Positions 49,151 to 59,793 of a stretch of DNA of 64,000 nt are shown in pieces. Each line of letters opens with the position of its first letter. Within the stretch, counting starts at the first letter, position 1. The notes below the pieces were generated by a model. That model ran no database searches. It had not been told where the DNA came from and saw only the letters and a program-made list of their open reading frames with translations. Source of the stretch: Rhizobium sp. NXC24. GTDB lineage: Bacteria > Pseudomonadota > Alphaproteobacteria > Rhizobiales > Rhizobiaceae. The position numbers and the translations under genes are program-made. Location of the stretch: positions 3,324,501 through 3,388,500 of the forward strand of contig NZ_CP024311.1 of assembly GCF_002944315.1 (NCBI RefSeq). The letters run 5' to 3'.

Positions 49151-49906
49151 TTAGCTGAACTGCTGCCGACCAGCAGCGCGGCCGCCAGCAGCCATTCGCG
49201 CCGTCGGCAGAATGGTCAGCGGATGCGTGCCGCCGTCAGCGCCGCGCGAGAACATCATCCGCCGCTCATAGGGTTCCGAATCGAAAAAGGGGTATCGCTG
49301 CATCAACTTGCCGCGAATCTCCTTCGACCGCGAAGCCAGCAGCGTCAGTTCGAAACCATAGGTCTCCGTCATGCGCGGCGGCACGATCGTATCTGCATAA
49401 AAGACACGTTTGTAGAAGGCGGCATGCGCCGGGCGGATATGCTGCATGACTCGGTCGGTATCGAAATAGACAGCGCCGACAATTGCCGGTCTCAGCGTCA
49501 AATAAGGCAGCGCCGGCATTTCAAGTTCGAAATCGGGATCGATGGCGAAGCGCGCCGGATCGATCAGCGTCATGCCGGCATCGAGAAAGGCATGGATTTC
49601 ATCGGGAAAAATGCCTGTTGACTGGCAGACACGATGGTCCGGCGTGACATGGTGCACCCGCACCGTACTCACCAGCTCTTCGTAATAATAGACGCCGAAA
49701 ATATAGGCCTGCTCGTCGAAATCGATATCGTCGATCATGGTCTGGGCCGCAACCGGCAAAACCGCACGCGCTTTATAGGCCTTGTAACGCAACCGAGCGA
49801 CATCCTCCATGTCCTCGCTGCTCTCGATCCGGCGATATTCGATATGATCAAGCACCTCCATTAGCTTGCCGGCGAAGCTATTTTTCAAAGTACTTATATA
49901 AGACAT
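49151..49906 (-). CDS. FeeM-like N-acyl amino acid synthase (GNAT fold)
   Basis: This 251-residue protein belongs to the acyltransferase group that includes FeeM (N-acyl tyrosine synthase) and, more distantly, LuxI. The N-terminal VARLRYKAYKARAVLP is the acyl-donor binding helix region. DIDFDEQAYIFGVYYYEELVSTVRVH is the typical central strand, with the conserved Arg of the LuxI/FeeM fold. Family members join a long acyl chain from acyl-ACP to an amino acid; signalling or membrane-lipid roles are possible. A shorter start at 49861 (MEVLDHIEY) would match the conserved part. An AT-rich 350-bp region separates it from the c-di-GMP gene. Confidence 0.72.
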   Translation of the reverse strand: MSYISTLKNSFAGKLMEVLDHIEYRRIESSEDMEDVARLRYKAYKARAVLPVAAQTMIDDIDFDEQAYIFGVYYYEELVSTVRVHHVTPDHRVCQSTGIFPDEIHAFLDAGMTLIDPARFAIDPDFELEMPALPYLTLRPAIVGAVYFDTDRVMQHIRPAHAAFYKRVFYADTIVPPRMTETYGFELTLLASRSKEIRGKLMQRYPFFDSEPYERRMMFSRGADGGTHPLTILPTARMAAGGRAAGRQQFS

Positions 49907-50257
49907 GGTCGTTATTCCAAAACGTTAACGGACCATTATTGGTATTAATAGAAAAATTGATCAATAATCGTTTTAATTTTTATTAATTATCTTTTCGTTA
50001 AGGTTAATTTTTGATTAAAAATACCGGTATAGATTCGAATATTAACAAATTCTCATCTACAGATTATTGGGGATAAACTGACCGCGCTACCGGCTTTGCT
50101 GGGAAGAACCTAACGTAACGGCAGGCTAGGAAGTATCGGCGGCGGAAATGCCTGTCTGCCATCGAAAATGAAGGGGCTTGCACTGAGCGGCTTGAGTCCG
50201 GCTTGGTGTCCGAGGCAGTCGTAAAGGACGCTTTGTAACCGACCTCCCCGGCGAGGT
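49907..50257. other. AT-rich intergenic region, no gene
   Basis: This region is far richer in A and T than its surroundings, especially 49920-50060, with many TTAAT-like runs and a perfect ATTGATCAAT palindrome at 49956-49965. It probably holds the promoter of the N-acyl amino acid synthase gene and perhaps regulator sites. No gene or RNA is apparent. Confidence 0.5.
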
Positions 50258-52561
50258 CTAAGCCACATTATCCTGCCGGATGGCCGGCTGGTGGCGACCG
50301 AGATTGTCCACCATCTCAATGACGCTATCCCGCGGCACGGGAACCGAAAAGACATAGCCCTGGACGATGTCGGCCAAATCATATTGTTCAATGAGCGATA
50401 GTTGTTCCGGCGTCTCCACGCCCTCGATGACGATTTCCAGGCTGAGAGCCCGGGAAAGATCGGCGATACCGCACAGGAGCTTGAAACGGCGGCTGTCCGT
50501 GGTGATGTCGCGCACGAAGGAGCGGTCGATTTTGACGATATCCACAGGCAGCGTGTCGAGATAGCTGAGGCTGGAGAAGCCGGTGCCGAAATCATCGATG
50601 GCGATGGTGATGCCTCTGGCGCGCAGATCGGTGAGAACGGATCGCGTGATCGCGATTTCGTCCATCAGGCAGCTTTCGGTTACTTCCAGATGCAGCCGCG
50701 ATGGGTCCAGCCCCGATGCATCGAGCGCTTCCATGACCATGGTGACGATATCGTTGCTGCGCAGATCCTGCGCCGAGAGATTGACCGAGACCGAGATCGG
50801 CTCCGGCCAGTTGGCACAGTCCCGGCAGGCCTGATTGAGCACGAAGCGGGTGATGCCGGTCACGATGCCCATTTCCTCGGCGATCTGCACGAAGACGTTG
50901 GGCGGGATCGAGCCCTTTTCCGGATGCACCCAGCGCGACAGCGCCTCGCAGCAATCGATGCGGCTGCCATCCGGCGTAAACATCGGCTGATAGACGGCAT
51001 GCAGCTTACCGCCTTCGATTGCCTCGCGCAGATCCTCTTTCAGTTTCTGCCGCTCGACGTAACGGGCATCCATTTCCTGCTCGAAGGCGGAGCATCCGCC
51101 CTTCATCCGCGACTTGGTTTCGAACAGCGCCAGATCAGCCTTGATCTGCCATTCCTCCGGACGGAACTCGCGGCTCGACATGGTCACATAGCCGCCGCTG
51201 AAGGAAACGCGGAAACTATTGCGGTCCACCTCGTAGATGCCCGACATGGCGGCGTGCAGCGCATGCACGCGGCTATCCAAATCCGGCTCGCCATCCTCGT
51301 TCGGAAAAAACAAGACGAATTGATCCCCGACGAGGCGCGCACAAAGCGCCATGTCTCCCGCCCTCTCCTTCAGTCGCGCTGCTATGGCGACCAGCAGCCG
51401 ATCGCCGATGAAATGCCCCTTAGTATCGTTGACGTGCTTGAAGTCGTCCACATCGAGAACCAGAAGGCCAATTTGGCCTTCCTGGGCGCGAGCGGCGAGC
51501 TTTTCCTTGACCATCTGGACGAAATATTCGCGGTTCGGCAGACCCGTCAGCGGATCGAAGCGCACCATATGCAGGATCTTGCGCTCGGCGCGAATGCGTG
51601 GCGTCACATCCTCGAAAATCAGAATGACAATGCCATCGGCACGACGGCTTGCCGAAAATTCCAGAAACAGATCCTCATTGAACTGAATGAGGGTGCGCGA
51701 TAGCGAGCCGCTGACGAGCTGCGCCATCTGCCGCTGGATCAGGCCGGGCAGCGAACCGTCGATGAAGGCATGGCGGGCACCGTAGCGCAGCACGACATCG
51801 AACTCGCAATCCCTGAGCTGCTCCTGATGCGCCAGGTTCAACAGCTCGCAGGCTTTGCGGTTCACCACCAGGATCCGATTGTCGGCATCCAGCATGAACA
51901 GGCCGTGCGTCATATTGTTGAGCGCCGTATCGAACCGGTCGGCAATCAACGATATTTCGCGTGACGCGATGACGTTCTTGTAGAGAAATTCGCGCACGCC
52001 ATTGGCCATCGAGCGCGTCGTCAACCCGAAGGGCACGAGCATGATGGAGACGATGGACTTGTAAAGCTGTTCCGACATCAGGCAGGCGACGATAATCGGC
52101 AGGCAGCAGGCCATGGTCTGGAGGTCGATCGCTTTCTGCGAACCATAGTTGCGGCCGACGATCGACACCATCGAGGCCATGGTCACGGCGATGCAGATGA
52201 ACTCCGCCAACGGATCCTGGACGATCAGGATCGCATAGCCGCTGCCGATGCCGAGGATAGCCGCTGTCCCTGCGGCGCCAAGCACGTAGCGCGTTTCCCA
52301 ATGAGCAATATCGGCGCGCGAAAAGGCATGTTTATCGGCAGCGTCGAACTGCCAGAAGGAATACATGCGGAAAGCGAAAACGGCGGCGAAAGCGAGACAG
52401 AGACCGAGATAGATGCCGGCGTCCGTGCTCAGAAACACGATGACATATGTCAGGATGTGAACAAACACACCCGTAAACAACGTTTTACGGTTTCCGAAAA
52501 GCGAACTTACGAACGACAGATAAACATCTGTCGGCACGGTGTCCGGGCTTTGAGGCTTCAT
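50258..52561 (-). CDS. Membrane GGDEF/EAL protein, likely c-di-GMP phosphodiesterase
   Basis: This is a 767-residue protein. Five or six transmembrane helices occupy about residues 20-190. A PAS-like domain follows (about 215-325, RFDTALNNMTHGLFMLDADNRI), then GGDEF (about 340-500) and EAL (about 510-755). The GGDEF signature is degenerate: RLVGDQF replaces GGDEF, so cyclase activity is unlikely. The EAL domain keeps its key pieces: EALSRWVHP, LEVTESCLMD and AIDDFGTGFSSLSYL with the metal-binding Asp pair. So it is probably a c-di-GMP phosphodiesterase controlled by a membrane sensor. It shares the AT-rich gap with the N-acyl synthase gene but is upstream on the same strand. Confidence 0.88.
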   Translation of the reverse strand: MKPQSPDTVPTDVYLSFVSSLFGNRKTLFTGVFVHILTYVIVFLSTDAGIYLGLCLAFAAVFAFRMYSFWQFDAADKHAFSRADIAHWETRYVLGAAGTAAILGIGSGYAILIVQDPLAEFICIAVTMASMVSIVGRNYGSQKAIDLQTMACCLPIIVACLMSEQLYKSIVSIMLVPFGLTTRSMANGVREFLYKNVIASREISLIADRFDTALNNMTHGLFMLDADNRILVVNRKACELLNLAHQEQLRDCEFDVVLRYGARHAFIDGSLPGLIQRQMAQLVSGSLSRTLIQFNEDLFLEFSASRRADGIVILIFEDVTPRIRAERKILHMVRFDPLTGLPNREYFVQMVKEKLAARAQEGQIGLLVLDVDDFKHVNDTKGHFIGDRLLVAIAARLKERAGDMALCARLVGDQFVLFFPNEDGEPDLDSRVHALHAAMSGIYEVDRNSFRVSFSGGYVTMSSREFRPEEWQIKADLALFETKSRMKGGCSAFEQEMDARYVERQKLKEDLREAIEGGKLHAVYQPMFTPDGSRIDCCEALSRWVHPEKGSIPPNVFVQIAEEMGIVTGITRFVLNQACRDCANWPEPISVSVNLSAQDLRSNDIVTMVMEALDASGLDPSRLHLEVTESCLMDEIAITRSVLTDLRARGITIAIDDFGTGFSSLSYLDTLPVDIVKIDRSFVRDITTDSRRFKLLCGIADLSRALSLEIVIEGVETPEQLSLIEQYDLADIVQGYVFSVPVPRDSVIEMVDNLGRHQPAIRQDNVA

Positions 52562-52791
52562 TCAGAGTTCCCCTGATGCGGCAGGCACTCTAGTTGAAAC
52601 TTTTTAAAATTTGATTGCCCAAATAGGGGGTATCTGGACGGATTTTCTAATCATCTCGGTCACTTACACTAATTTTGAGTGATATTTTGCATCGTATTCG
52701 TGCAATCAGTTAAAACTGATTCTACTCAGGCTATACTTATTAAATCATCAATTACTAAAACATAAACTAATGAAAATAGAGGGGCGATCGC

Positions 52792-53964
<1,173 letters not shown>

Positions 53965-54184
53965 CTAACCACGCCATGCATTGTCTTTCAAGGTTGCTTT
54001 TGCACTGCATTATGGCGATTCCTGTACATCGTTATGACGAATAGAGACAAAGCTCGCCCGCAACCATTCCGCGTTGCCGAAGTCCCGCTCTTCGCTTAGA
54101 TTTGACGGGCCTCGGCATCGACACCATATTCGTTCCGGGGTCCCAACCGATCCCCGATTGTCTCGCAATTCTCCGGAGCCTTGC

Positions 54185-54973
54185 ATGCCCAGACCGATCA
54201 TCGCCATTCCTGCCGATCTCCGCGAATTCGATGGTGTGACCTGGCATGCGGTGCAGCAGCAATATATCCGGGCAGCCGTCAATGCCGCCGGCCTGACGGC
54301 ACTGATCGTCCCCGCGCTGGAAGACGGCAACGATATCGACGCCATTCTCGATCGCGTCGACGGCCTGCTCGTCTCCGGTTCCGCCAGCAACGTACATCCC
54401 TCGCTCTACGGCAAGGAAGCGCTCGAAAGCGACGGCCCCTTCGATCCGGCCCGCGACGCGACGTCGCTGCCGCTCATTCGCCGCGCCATCGATCGTGCCA
54501 TCCCAATGCTCGCCATCTGTCGCGGCATTCAGGAGCTGAACGTCGCATTGGGCGGCACGCTCGCCAGCGAAATCCAGGAACAGCCGGGCATATGGGATCA
54601 CCGCAAACCGCCGAATGTCGATCGCGACACGATGTATTCGATCCGCCAGAGCGTGTTCGTCAAGGAAGGCTCCTGCATCGCCCGCGTCATCGGCCCAGGC
54701 GAAGTGCGGGTCAACTCGCTGCACCGCCAGGCAATCGCCGAAACGGCGCCGCGGCTGCAAGTGGAAGCGATCGCCGAAGACGGCACGATCGAAGCCGTCT
54801 CGGTCATCGACGCCAAGGCTTTCGCCGTCGGCGTGCAGTGGCACCCGGAATATTGGGCGGAAACGGATTCGCCTTCGCGCAAGCTGTTTGCCGCCTTCGG
54901 CGATGCGGTGCGCGATTATGCGGCGAGCAAGGAGCAGCCTTTGGCAACCCCTCGCCACCAGCAGGCCGTTTGA
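54185..54973 (+). CDS. Class I glutamine amidotransferase-type hydrolase (PuuD-like)
   Basis: This 262-residue protein belongs to the gamma-glutamyl-GABA hydrolase family. The nucleophile Cys is in AICRGIQELNVALGG, and the His-x-Glu of the triad is in VGVQWHPEYW. The oxyanion loop GLLVSGSASNVHPSLYG is conserved. PuuD cleaves gamma-glutamyl-GABA in putrescine degradation, but no other puu gene is near, so the substrate may differ. It converges tail-to-tail (adjacent bases) with the 2-hydroxyacid dehydrogenase. Confidence 0.88.
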   Translation: MPRPIIAIPADLREFDGVTWHAVQQQYIRAAVNAAGLTALIVPALEDGNDIDAILDRVDGLLVSGSASNVHPSLYGKEALESDGPFDPARDATSLPLIRRAIDRAIPMLAICRGIQELNVALGGTLASEIQEQPGIWDHRKPPNVDRDTMYSIRQSVFVKEGSCIARVIGPGEVRVNSLHRQAIAETAPRLQVEAIAEDGTIEAVSVIDAKAFAVGVQWHPEYWAETDSPSRKLFAAFGDAVRDYAASKEQPLATPRHQQAV

Positions 54974-55942
54974 TCAAGCTTTTGATTTTACTGGTGTTTC
55001 CGGCACCGGCGTCAACGGGTTGCCGTTGCCGAACCACGCGATGATATTGTCCGCCACGAGATCGGCCATGGCGTTGCGCGTCGGCACCGAGGCAGATGCT
55101 ACATGCGGCAGCAGCGAGACATTCGGCAGAGAGAGGTAAGCTGAGGGAACGTTCGGCTCGTCGTAGAAAACATCGAGGCCGGCAGCACCAAGCGTGCCGT
55201 TCCGAAGGGCGGCGATCAGCGCGTCGTCATCCACCGACCAGCCGCGTCCAACATTGATGAACACGCCCTGCGGCCCAAGTGCCGATAGTACCTCAGCATT
55301 GATCACCTTATGCGTCTCCGGCGTCTTCGGAACGATGGAAATCAACGTGTCCACCGATTGTGCCATCTCCTTCAGGGTCGGATAGTAATCGTAAGGCAAC
55401 GAGTCGCGCGGCGAGCGCGTGTGATAGCCGATCTTCACCTTGAACGGCTCCAGCCGTCTGGCAATCTCCAGGCCGATGCGGCCGAGGCCGTAGATGCCGA
55501 CGCGACGTCCCTTCAGGGAGAAAGGCGAGAGCGGAAAGGCTCCTTCCTTCACCCAGCGTCCCTCGCGCAGCCAGGTTTCCGCATTTGGAAATTGTCGTAT
55601 CGTATTCAGCAACAGCGCGATGGCCGTATCGGCCACCTCATCGTTCAGCACATCGGGCGTGTTCGTAACCACGATGCCTTTCGAGGCCGCATGCCCGACA
55701 TCGACGCCGTCATAGCCAACACCGAGATTGGCGATGACTTCGATATTGGGGAAGGCATCCATCCAGACGGCATTGAAACCGCCGGACACCGCCACGCCAC
55801 GCACACGCGCCGCCGTCTCAGCATCGACCTTCGGGCTCTCGCCGGAGTCCAGCGCAATGATATCGAAGCGGCCTTTGAGCGTTTCGAGAACACGCGGGTG
55901 TATCTTCCCCGGAACGAGGACGGCAATGCGATTATCGGACAA
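54974..55942 (-). CDS. D-2-hydroxyacid dehydrogenase (GhrB/GRHPR-like)
   Basis: This is a 322-residue NAD(P)-dependent enzyme. The nucleotide motif GIYGLGRIGLEIARRL is near residue 150. The catalytic Arg is in NVGRGWSVDDDAL, the Glu in DVFYDEPNVPSAY, and the His in LLPHVASAS. It reduces glyoxylate, hydroxypyruvate or a similar 2-oxo acid. The start is TTG at 55942 with AGAGGA seven bases upstream. It lies 32 bp downstream of the LacI-family gene on the same strand, so the regulator probably controls it. Confidence 0.88.
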   Translation of the reverse strand: MSDNRIAVLVPGKIHPRVLETLKGRFDIIALDSGESPKVDAETAARVRGVAVSGGFNAVWMDAFPNIEVIANLGVGYDGVDVGHAASKGIVVTNTPDVLNDEVADTAIALLLNTIRQFPNAETWLREGRWVKEGAFPLSPFSLKGRRVGIYGLGRIGLEIARRLEPFKVKIGYHTRSPRDSLPYDYYPTLKEMAQSVDTLISIVPKTPETHKVINAEVLSALGPQGVFINVGRGWSVDDDALIAALRNGTLGAAGLDVFYDEPNVPSAYLSLPNVSLLPHVASASVPTRNAMADLVADNIIAWFGNGNPLTPVPETPVKSKA

Positions 55943-55974
55943 TGATCTTTCCTCTTGAAGATGCGGGTTCGACG

Positions 55975-56997
55975 CTATTGGCGCGCCTGATAGGGAGATG
56001 TCGACTGACGGATGCGCATTTCCGGCTTGATGAGATGAATTCCATCCGGCTCATGGCTGCCGGCAAGCCTATCCAAAAGCGCGCGCGCCGCAAGCCTTCC
56101 GACCTCGGCCTGACCGTTCCACACCGTCGTCAGCGCCGGAGTCGCGATCGCCGCCTCTTCCAGATCGTCATAGCCGGTCACAGAAATATCCTTGCCCGGC
56201 ACAAGGCCGGCGCGGGAAATGCCGTTCATCAAACCGATCGCCACCAGATCGTTCCAGCAGACGGCGGCCGTCGGCTTCTGCGGCAGTGACAGGAGATGTA
56301 CCGCCGCCTCGAAACCGCCCTGCTTGGAACGAGCGCCGGGAATGCGCAGATTGGGATCGACCTCGATGCCCGCCTTGCGCAGAGCGTTCACATAGCCCTG
56401 GTAACGATCACGGCCGGTTGAGGTCTGGTCCGTGCCGCCGATCATCGCGATGGTGCGGTGACCGAGGCTGATCAGATGGTTCGTCGCGAGCGAAATGCCA
56501 TAGCTGTCGTCACCGCGAAAGGTCGGCAGGTCCAGCCCCTCCATCGAACGGGCGACGAGGATGGCCGGCATGCCGTTTTCCTCCGCCAGATCGAAATCCT
56601 CCGGCGGCGTGCCGATTGCCGGCGACATGATGATGCCGTCGCCGCCGAGCTGCAGCAGGGTTTCGAGGAAGGTCCGCTGCTTCTCGACCGAATCATAGTG
56701 GTTGGAGAGAATGAATGTATGACGGCTGCGGTCGAGCTCGCTTTCGATCGCCTTCAGAATCTCGCCGTAGAACGGATTCATGATGTCATGCACGACGACG
56801 CCGATAATTCCGGAACGCGATGTCCTGAGGCTCGCCGCACGGCGGTTGTAGATATAGCCGAGCGTGCGCGCCTGGTCCTTGATCTTCTCGCGCGTATTCA
56901 CCGCCACCAGCGGACTGTCGCGTAAGGCAAGGGATACGGTCGCCGTTGAAATACCCAGCGTTTCCGCAATGGTCGAAAGCTTTATCTTTTGCGCCAT
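55975..56997 (-). CDS. LacI family transcriptional regulator
   Basis: This 340-residue repressor starts with an N-terminal helix-turn-helix (KLSTIAETLGISTATVSLALRD). The hinge helix and a periplasmic-binding-protein-like effector domain follow (IIGVVVHDIMNPFYGEILKA to ISVTGYDDLEEAAIATPALTTV). Such regulators respond to sugars or sugar acids. It leads an operon with a 2-hydroxyacid dehydrogenase, which suggests a sugar acid or glyoxylate-type ligand. An AT-rich palindromic site lies 65 bp upstream. The ATG at 56997 gives the classical start. Confidence 0.9.
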   Translation of the reverse strand: MAQKIKLSTIAETLGISTATVSLALRDSPLVAVNTREKIKDQARTLGYIYNRRAASLRTSRSGIIGVVVHDIMNPFYGEILKAIESELDRSRHTFILSNHYDSVEKQRTFLETLLQLGGDGIIMSPAIGTPPEDFDLAEENGMPAILVARSMEGLDLPTFRGDDSYGISLATNHLISLGHRTIAMIGGTDQTSTGRDRYQGYVNALRKAGIEVDPNLRIPGARSKQGGFEAAVHLLSLPQKPTAAVCWNDLVAIGLMNGISRAGLVPGKDISVTGYDDLEEAAIATPALTTVWNGQAEVGRLAARALLDRLAGSHEPDGIHLIKPEMRIRQSTSPYQARQ

Positions 56998-57063
56998 GCG
57001 CTCCCCTCCTCGTGAAACGCAGCCAAATATATGATCCCGGCGCCTCACGAATCCGGAATTTAA

Positions 57064-57082
57064 AAACTTTAATTAAAAGCTT
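57064..57082. promoter_or_regulatory. Candidate operator upstream of the LacI-type gene
   Basis: CTTTAATTAAAAG at 57067-57079 is a near-perfect palindrome in an AT-rich stretch between the LacI-type and MarR-type genes. It could bind either regulator. Confidence 0.3.
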
Positions 57083-57117
57083 AAATCGCGCCGTGCAACT
57101 TGAATCCTCAAGGGAGC

Positions 57118-57630
57118 TCAGAATTCCCCATCATCTTCGTCATGGTCGCCGGCCTGAAGATTGCCGTCGATCGCCTTCAACAGACGCACGAGCGAACGGA
57201 CATCCTTCTCCGAAAAACCGCGAGTGGCGAGTTCGTCGCAAGCCGCGGCCGAACTTGTAATTTCGGTGACGCTGTTGCGCCCGATCTCGGTGAGATAGAC
57301 CTTTGTCAACCGGGCGTCCGCGGCATCGGGCCGCCGCTCGACGAAGCCCTGCGCCTCCATGCGCCCGATCGTGCGGGTCATGGTCGGCGCCTTGACGCCG
57401 AGCTTCTGCGCCAGCGTCCCCGCCGGCAGGCCATCGCTCTCCGCCAGCGCGAGGATGACGCCATCCTGGCCCGCGTAAAGGCCACTTGCAGTCAGGTTGC
57501 GGGTCAGAACCGTGCGCATCGACCGCGCCGCCTGCGTCAATGCCGGCGACAAATCGGCAAGCGTGTAGTCGCCGTGATCCTTCTTCTTACCCGACTTACC
57601 TTTTTTTCCGTCCTTGTTCTTCTTACCCAT
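57118..57630 (-). CDS. MarR family transcriptional regulator with Lys-rich N-terminus
   Basis: This is a 170-residue protein. The first 20 residues are highly basic (MGKKNKDGKKGKSGKKKDHG). The winged helix at about 50-125 has LAQKLGVKAPTMTRTIGRMEAQGFVERR and the beta-wing ADARLTKVYLTE. The acidic C-terminal end is DHDEDDGEF. MarR proteins are dimeric repressors released by phenolics or oxidants. It is divergent from the creatininase-family gene (86 bp gap), a likely target. Confidence 0.88.
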   Translation of the reverse strand: MGKKNKDGKKGKSGKKKDHGDYTLADLSPALTQAARSMRTVLTRNLTASGLYAGQDGVILALAESDGLPAGTLAQKLGVKAPTMTRTIGRMEAQGFVERRPDAADARLTKVYLTEIGRNSVTEITSSAAACDELATRGFSEKDVRSLVRLLKAIDGNLQAGDHDEDDGEF

Positions 57631-57716
57631 CGTGATTCCGTTGATCTTTCCGCCGCTGCAGCATCACGGTATGACATTGCGCAGGTTATTGACATAAACA
57701 AGAGGCACATCCGCAG

Positions 57717-58508
57717 ATGGCACAGCCTATGCCGCGTTTCGATGACAATGATAGGACGCTGACGCCAACAGAACGGGCAAATTGGATCGTCGTCCTGCCG
57801 CTTGGCGCCCATGAACAACACGGGCCCCATCTGCCTTTCGAGACCGACACCTTGATTGCGGAGGGCATCGTCGCCCGCCTGAAGACTGCCCTACCATCTG
57901 ATTTGCCCGTCACTTTCCTGCCCGTCGAGCCGGTCGGCTATTCCATCGAGCATATGGATATCGCCGGTACCAAAACACTCGCCTTCGACGACGCTGTCAA
58001 TCGATGGCTTGATATCGCCGAAAACATGCACCATCTCGGCATCCGCAAATTCGTCATGCTGAACGCTCACGGCGGCAACTCGCCCTTGATGACCATCGTC
58101 GCGACGGAAGCACGCGTTCGCTTCGACATGCTGGCCGTCGCGACCAGTTGGACACGCTTTGGCGTACCTGAAGGGCTGATCGCGCCGGAGAACAAGGCCA
58201 TCGATATCCACGGTGGCGATATCGAAACATCGGCAATGCTGGCACTCAACCCGGAGAGGGTCGACATGACCAAGGCTGCCGATTTCCCTTCGCAGCAATC
58301 CGATTTCATCAGGCGCTTCAAGCACCTGCGAGCCTATGGCCAGCACGCCTTCGGCTGGAGGATGTCTGATCTGAGCAAAGAGGGCGTAGCCGGCAACGCC
58401 AGTGCTGCGACTGCGGAGAAGGGTGAGCGGCTGATCGGCCATGCGGTGCAGGGATTGGTGGAGCTTTTGCGGGATGTCGATGAGTTTGATGTGGAGGCGT
58501 TGAGATAG
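57717..58508 (+). CDS. Creatininase-family amidohydrolase
   Basis: This 263-residue metalloenzyme has the creatininase signature PLGAHEQHGPHLPFETDT (Glu, His and Asp ligands), the loop MLNAHGGNSP and the distal DIHGGDIETSAML with the last Glu. Creatininase opens creatinine to creatine; relatives act on other cyclic amides, including formamide intermediates and mycofactocin precursors. The real substrate is not predictable. The divergent MarR gene is its probable regulator. No creatinine-degradation partners are present. Confidence 0.87.
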   Translation: MAQPMPRFDDNDRTLTPTERANWIVVLPLGAHEQHGPHLPFETDTLIAEGIVARLKTALPSDLPVTFLPVEPVGYSIEHMDIAGTKTLAFDDAVNRWLDIAENMHHLGIRKFVMLNAHGGNSPLMTIVATEARVRFDMLAVATSWTRFGVPEGLIAPENKAIDIHGGDIETSAMLALNPERVDMTKAADFPSQQSDFIRRFKHLRAYGQHAFGWRMSDLSKEGVAGNASAATAEKGERLIGHAVQGLVELLRDVDEFDVEALR

Positions 58509-58594
58509 CCGATCACTTGTGGCTGCCCTCTCCTCTTCGTCGGAAACGATTTCTCTCAGACCGACATCGAACCCGCCACTCCAAACCTGATGTG

Positions 58595-58606
58595 ATCTTA
58601 TAACAT
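58595..58606. promoter_or_regulatory. Candidate Zur box upstream of cobW
   Basis: ATCTTATAACAT differs at one base from the palindrome ATGTTATAACAT, the core of alphaproteobacterial zinc-uptake-regulator sites as I recall them. It lies 93 bases before the cobW start. Confidence 0.5.
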
Positions 58607-58698
58607 ACAAAAGCCTTTGAACTGACGCCGCCAACTCCTTATATGGAAGCCGATCATTTTCCGCTCTCCGGAGAAAACTCCGATATTTCGAGGCTCCC

Positions 58699-59793
58699 AT
58701 GACCGAAACAGCCACGCAGAAGCCCATTCCCGTCACCGTTCTCACCGGCTACCTCGGCGCCGGCAAGACGACGCTGCTGAACCGTATCCTCTCCGAAAAC
58801 CACGGCAAGAAATACGCAGTCATCGTCAATGAGTTCGGCGAGATCGGCATCGACAACGATCTGATCGTCGAATCGGACGAGGAAATCTATGAGATGAACA
58901 ATGGCTGCGTTTGCTGCACGGTGCGCGGCGACCTCATCCGCGTCGTCGAAGGTCTGATGCGCCGTCCGGGCCGCTTCGACGGCATTATCGTCGAGACCAC
59001 CGGCCTCGCCGATCCGGTTCCCGTCGCGCAGACCTTCTTCATGGATGACGATGTCCGCGCCAAGACCGAACTCGACGCCGTCGTCGCGCTCGTCGATGCC
59101 AAGCACCTGCCGCTGCGACTGAAGGACAGCCGCGAAGCCGAAGACCAGATCGCCTTCGCCGACGTCGTCGTCATCAACAAGTCCGATCTCGTCTCTGCGG
59201 AAGAGCTGGCTCAGATCGAAGATATCGTCCGCGCCATCAATCCTGCCGCCCGCGTCTACAAGACCACCCGCTCCGGCGTCGATCTCGCCCGCGTTCTGAA
59301 CCAGGGTGCTTTCAACCTCGAGCGCGCCTTGGAAAACGATCCGCATTTCCTCGAGCACGGCCATGAAGATCATGTCTGCGGCCCGGATTGCGATCACCAC
59401 CATCATGACCATAATCATGATCATGATCACGACCATCACCACCATGATCATGATCACGACCACCATCACCATAGCCTGTCGGCCATTCATGACGTAACGG
59501 TGCAGTCGGTCTCGCTGCGTGGCGGCGAGATGAATCCGGAGCGCTTCTTCCCGTGGATCCAGAAGGTCACGCAGACCGACGGCCCGAACATTCTGCGCCT
59601 CAAGGGCATCATTGCCTTCAAGGGCGACGCTGAGCGCTACGTCGTCCAGGGCGTCCACATGATCATCGAGGGCGATCACCAGCGCCCCTGGAAAGACGGC
59701 GAAAAGCATGAGAGCCGCTTGGTCTTTATCGGCCGCGAACTCGACCGCGAAAAGCTGGAAAAGAGCTTCAAGGCCTGCGAGGCGGCCGCCTGA
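58699..59793 (+). CDS. COG0523 GTPase, zinc metallochaperone (CobW/ZNG1-like)
   Basis: This is a 364-residue G3E GTPase. The Walker A motif [12 protein letters not shown] is at about 17-28, and the metal-binding CxCC motif (Cys70-Val-Cys72-Cys73, in NNGCVCC) follows. INKSDLV provides guanine specificity. A His-rich loop of about 45 residues (about 214-259, 22 His with Asp and a CGPDC motif) separates it from the C-terminal CobW_C domain. The CxCC and His loop mark the zinc-related subgroup. The probable role is delivery of zinc to client enzymes under deficiency. The next gene (WD40) overlaps its stop by one base. Confidence 0.9.
   Translation: MTETATQKPIPVTVLTGYLGAGKTTLLNRILSENHGKKYAVIVNEFGEIGIDNDLIVESDEEIYEMNNGCVCCTVRGDLIRVVEGLMRRPGRFDGIIVETTGLADPVPVAQTFFMDDDVRAKTELDAVVALVDAKHLPLRLKDSREAEDQIAFADVVVINKSDLVSAEELAQIEDIVRAINPAARVYKTTRSGVDLARVLNQGAFNLERALENDPHFLEHGHEDHVCGPDCDHHHHDHNHDHDHDHHHHDHDHDHHHHSLSAIHDVTVQSVSLRGGEMNPERFFPWIQKVTQTDGPNILRLKGIIAFKGDAERYVVQGVHMIIEGDHQRPWKDGEKHESRLVFIGRELDREKLEKSFKACEAAA
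59390..59475 (+). repeat. Short tandem CAT/GAC-type repeats coding the His-rich loop
   Basis: The coding sequence is an imperfect repeat of CATGAT/CATGAC/CACCAT codons. Such tracts vary in length among strains and may be a site of slippage. Confidence 0.75.

Noticed and set aside
59390..59475. Repeat tract in cobW as a CRISPR-like array
   Set aside because: The units are in-frame His/Asp codons of the metal-binding loop, with no spacers.
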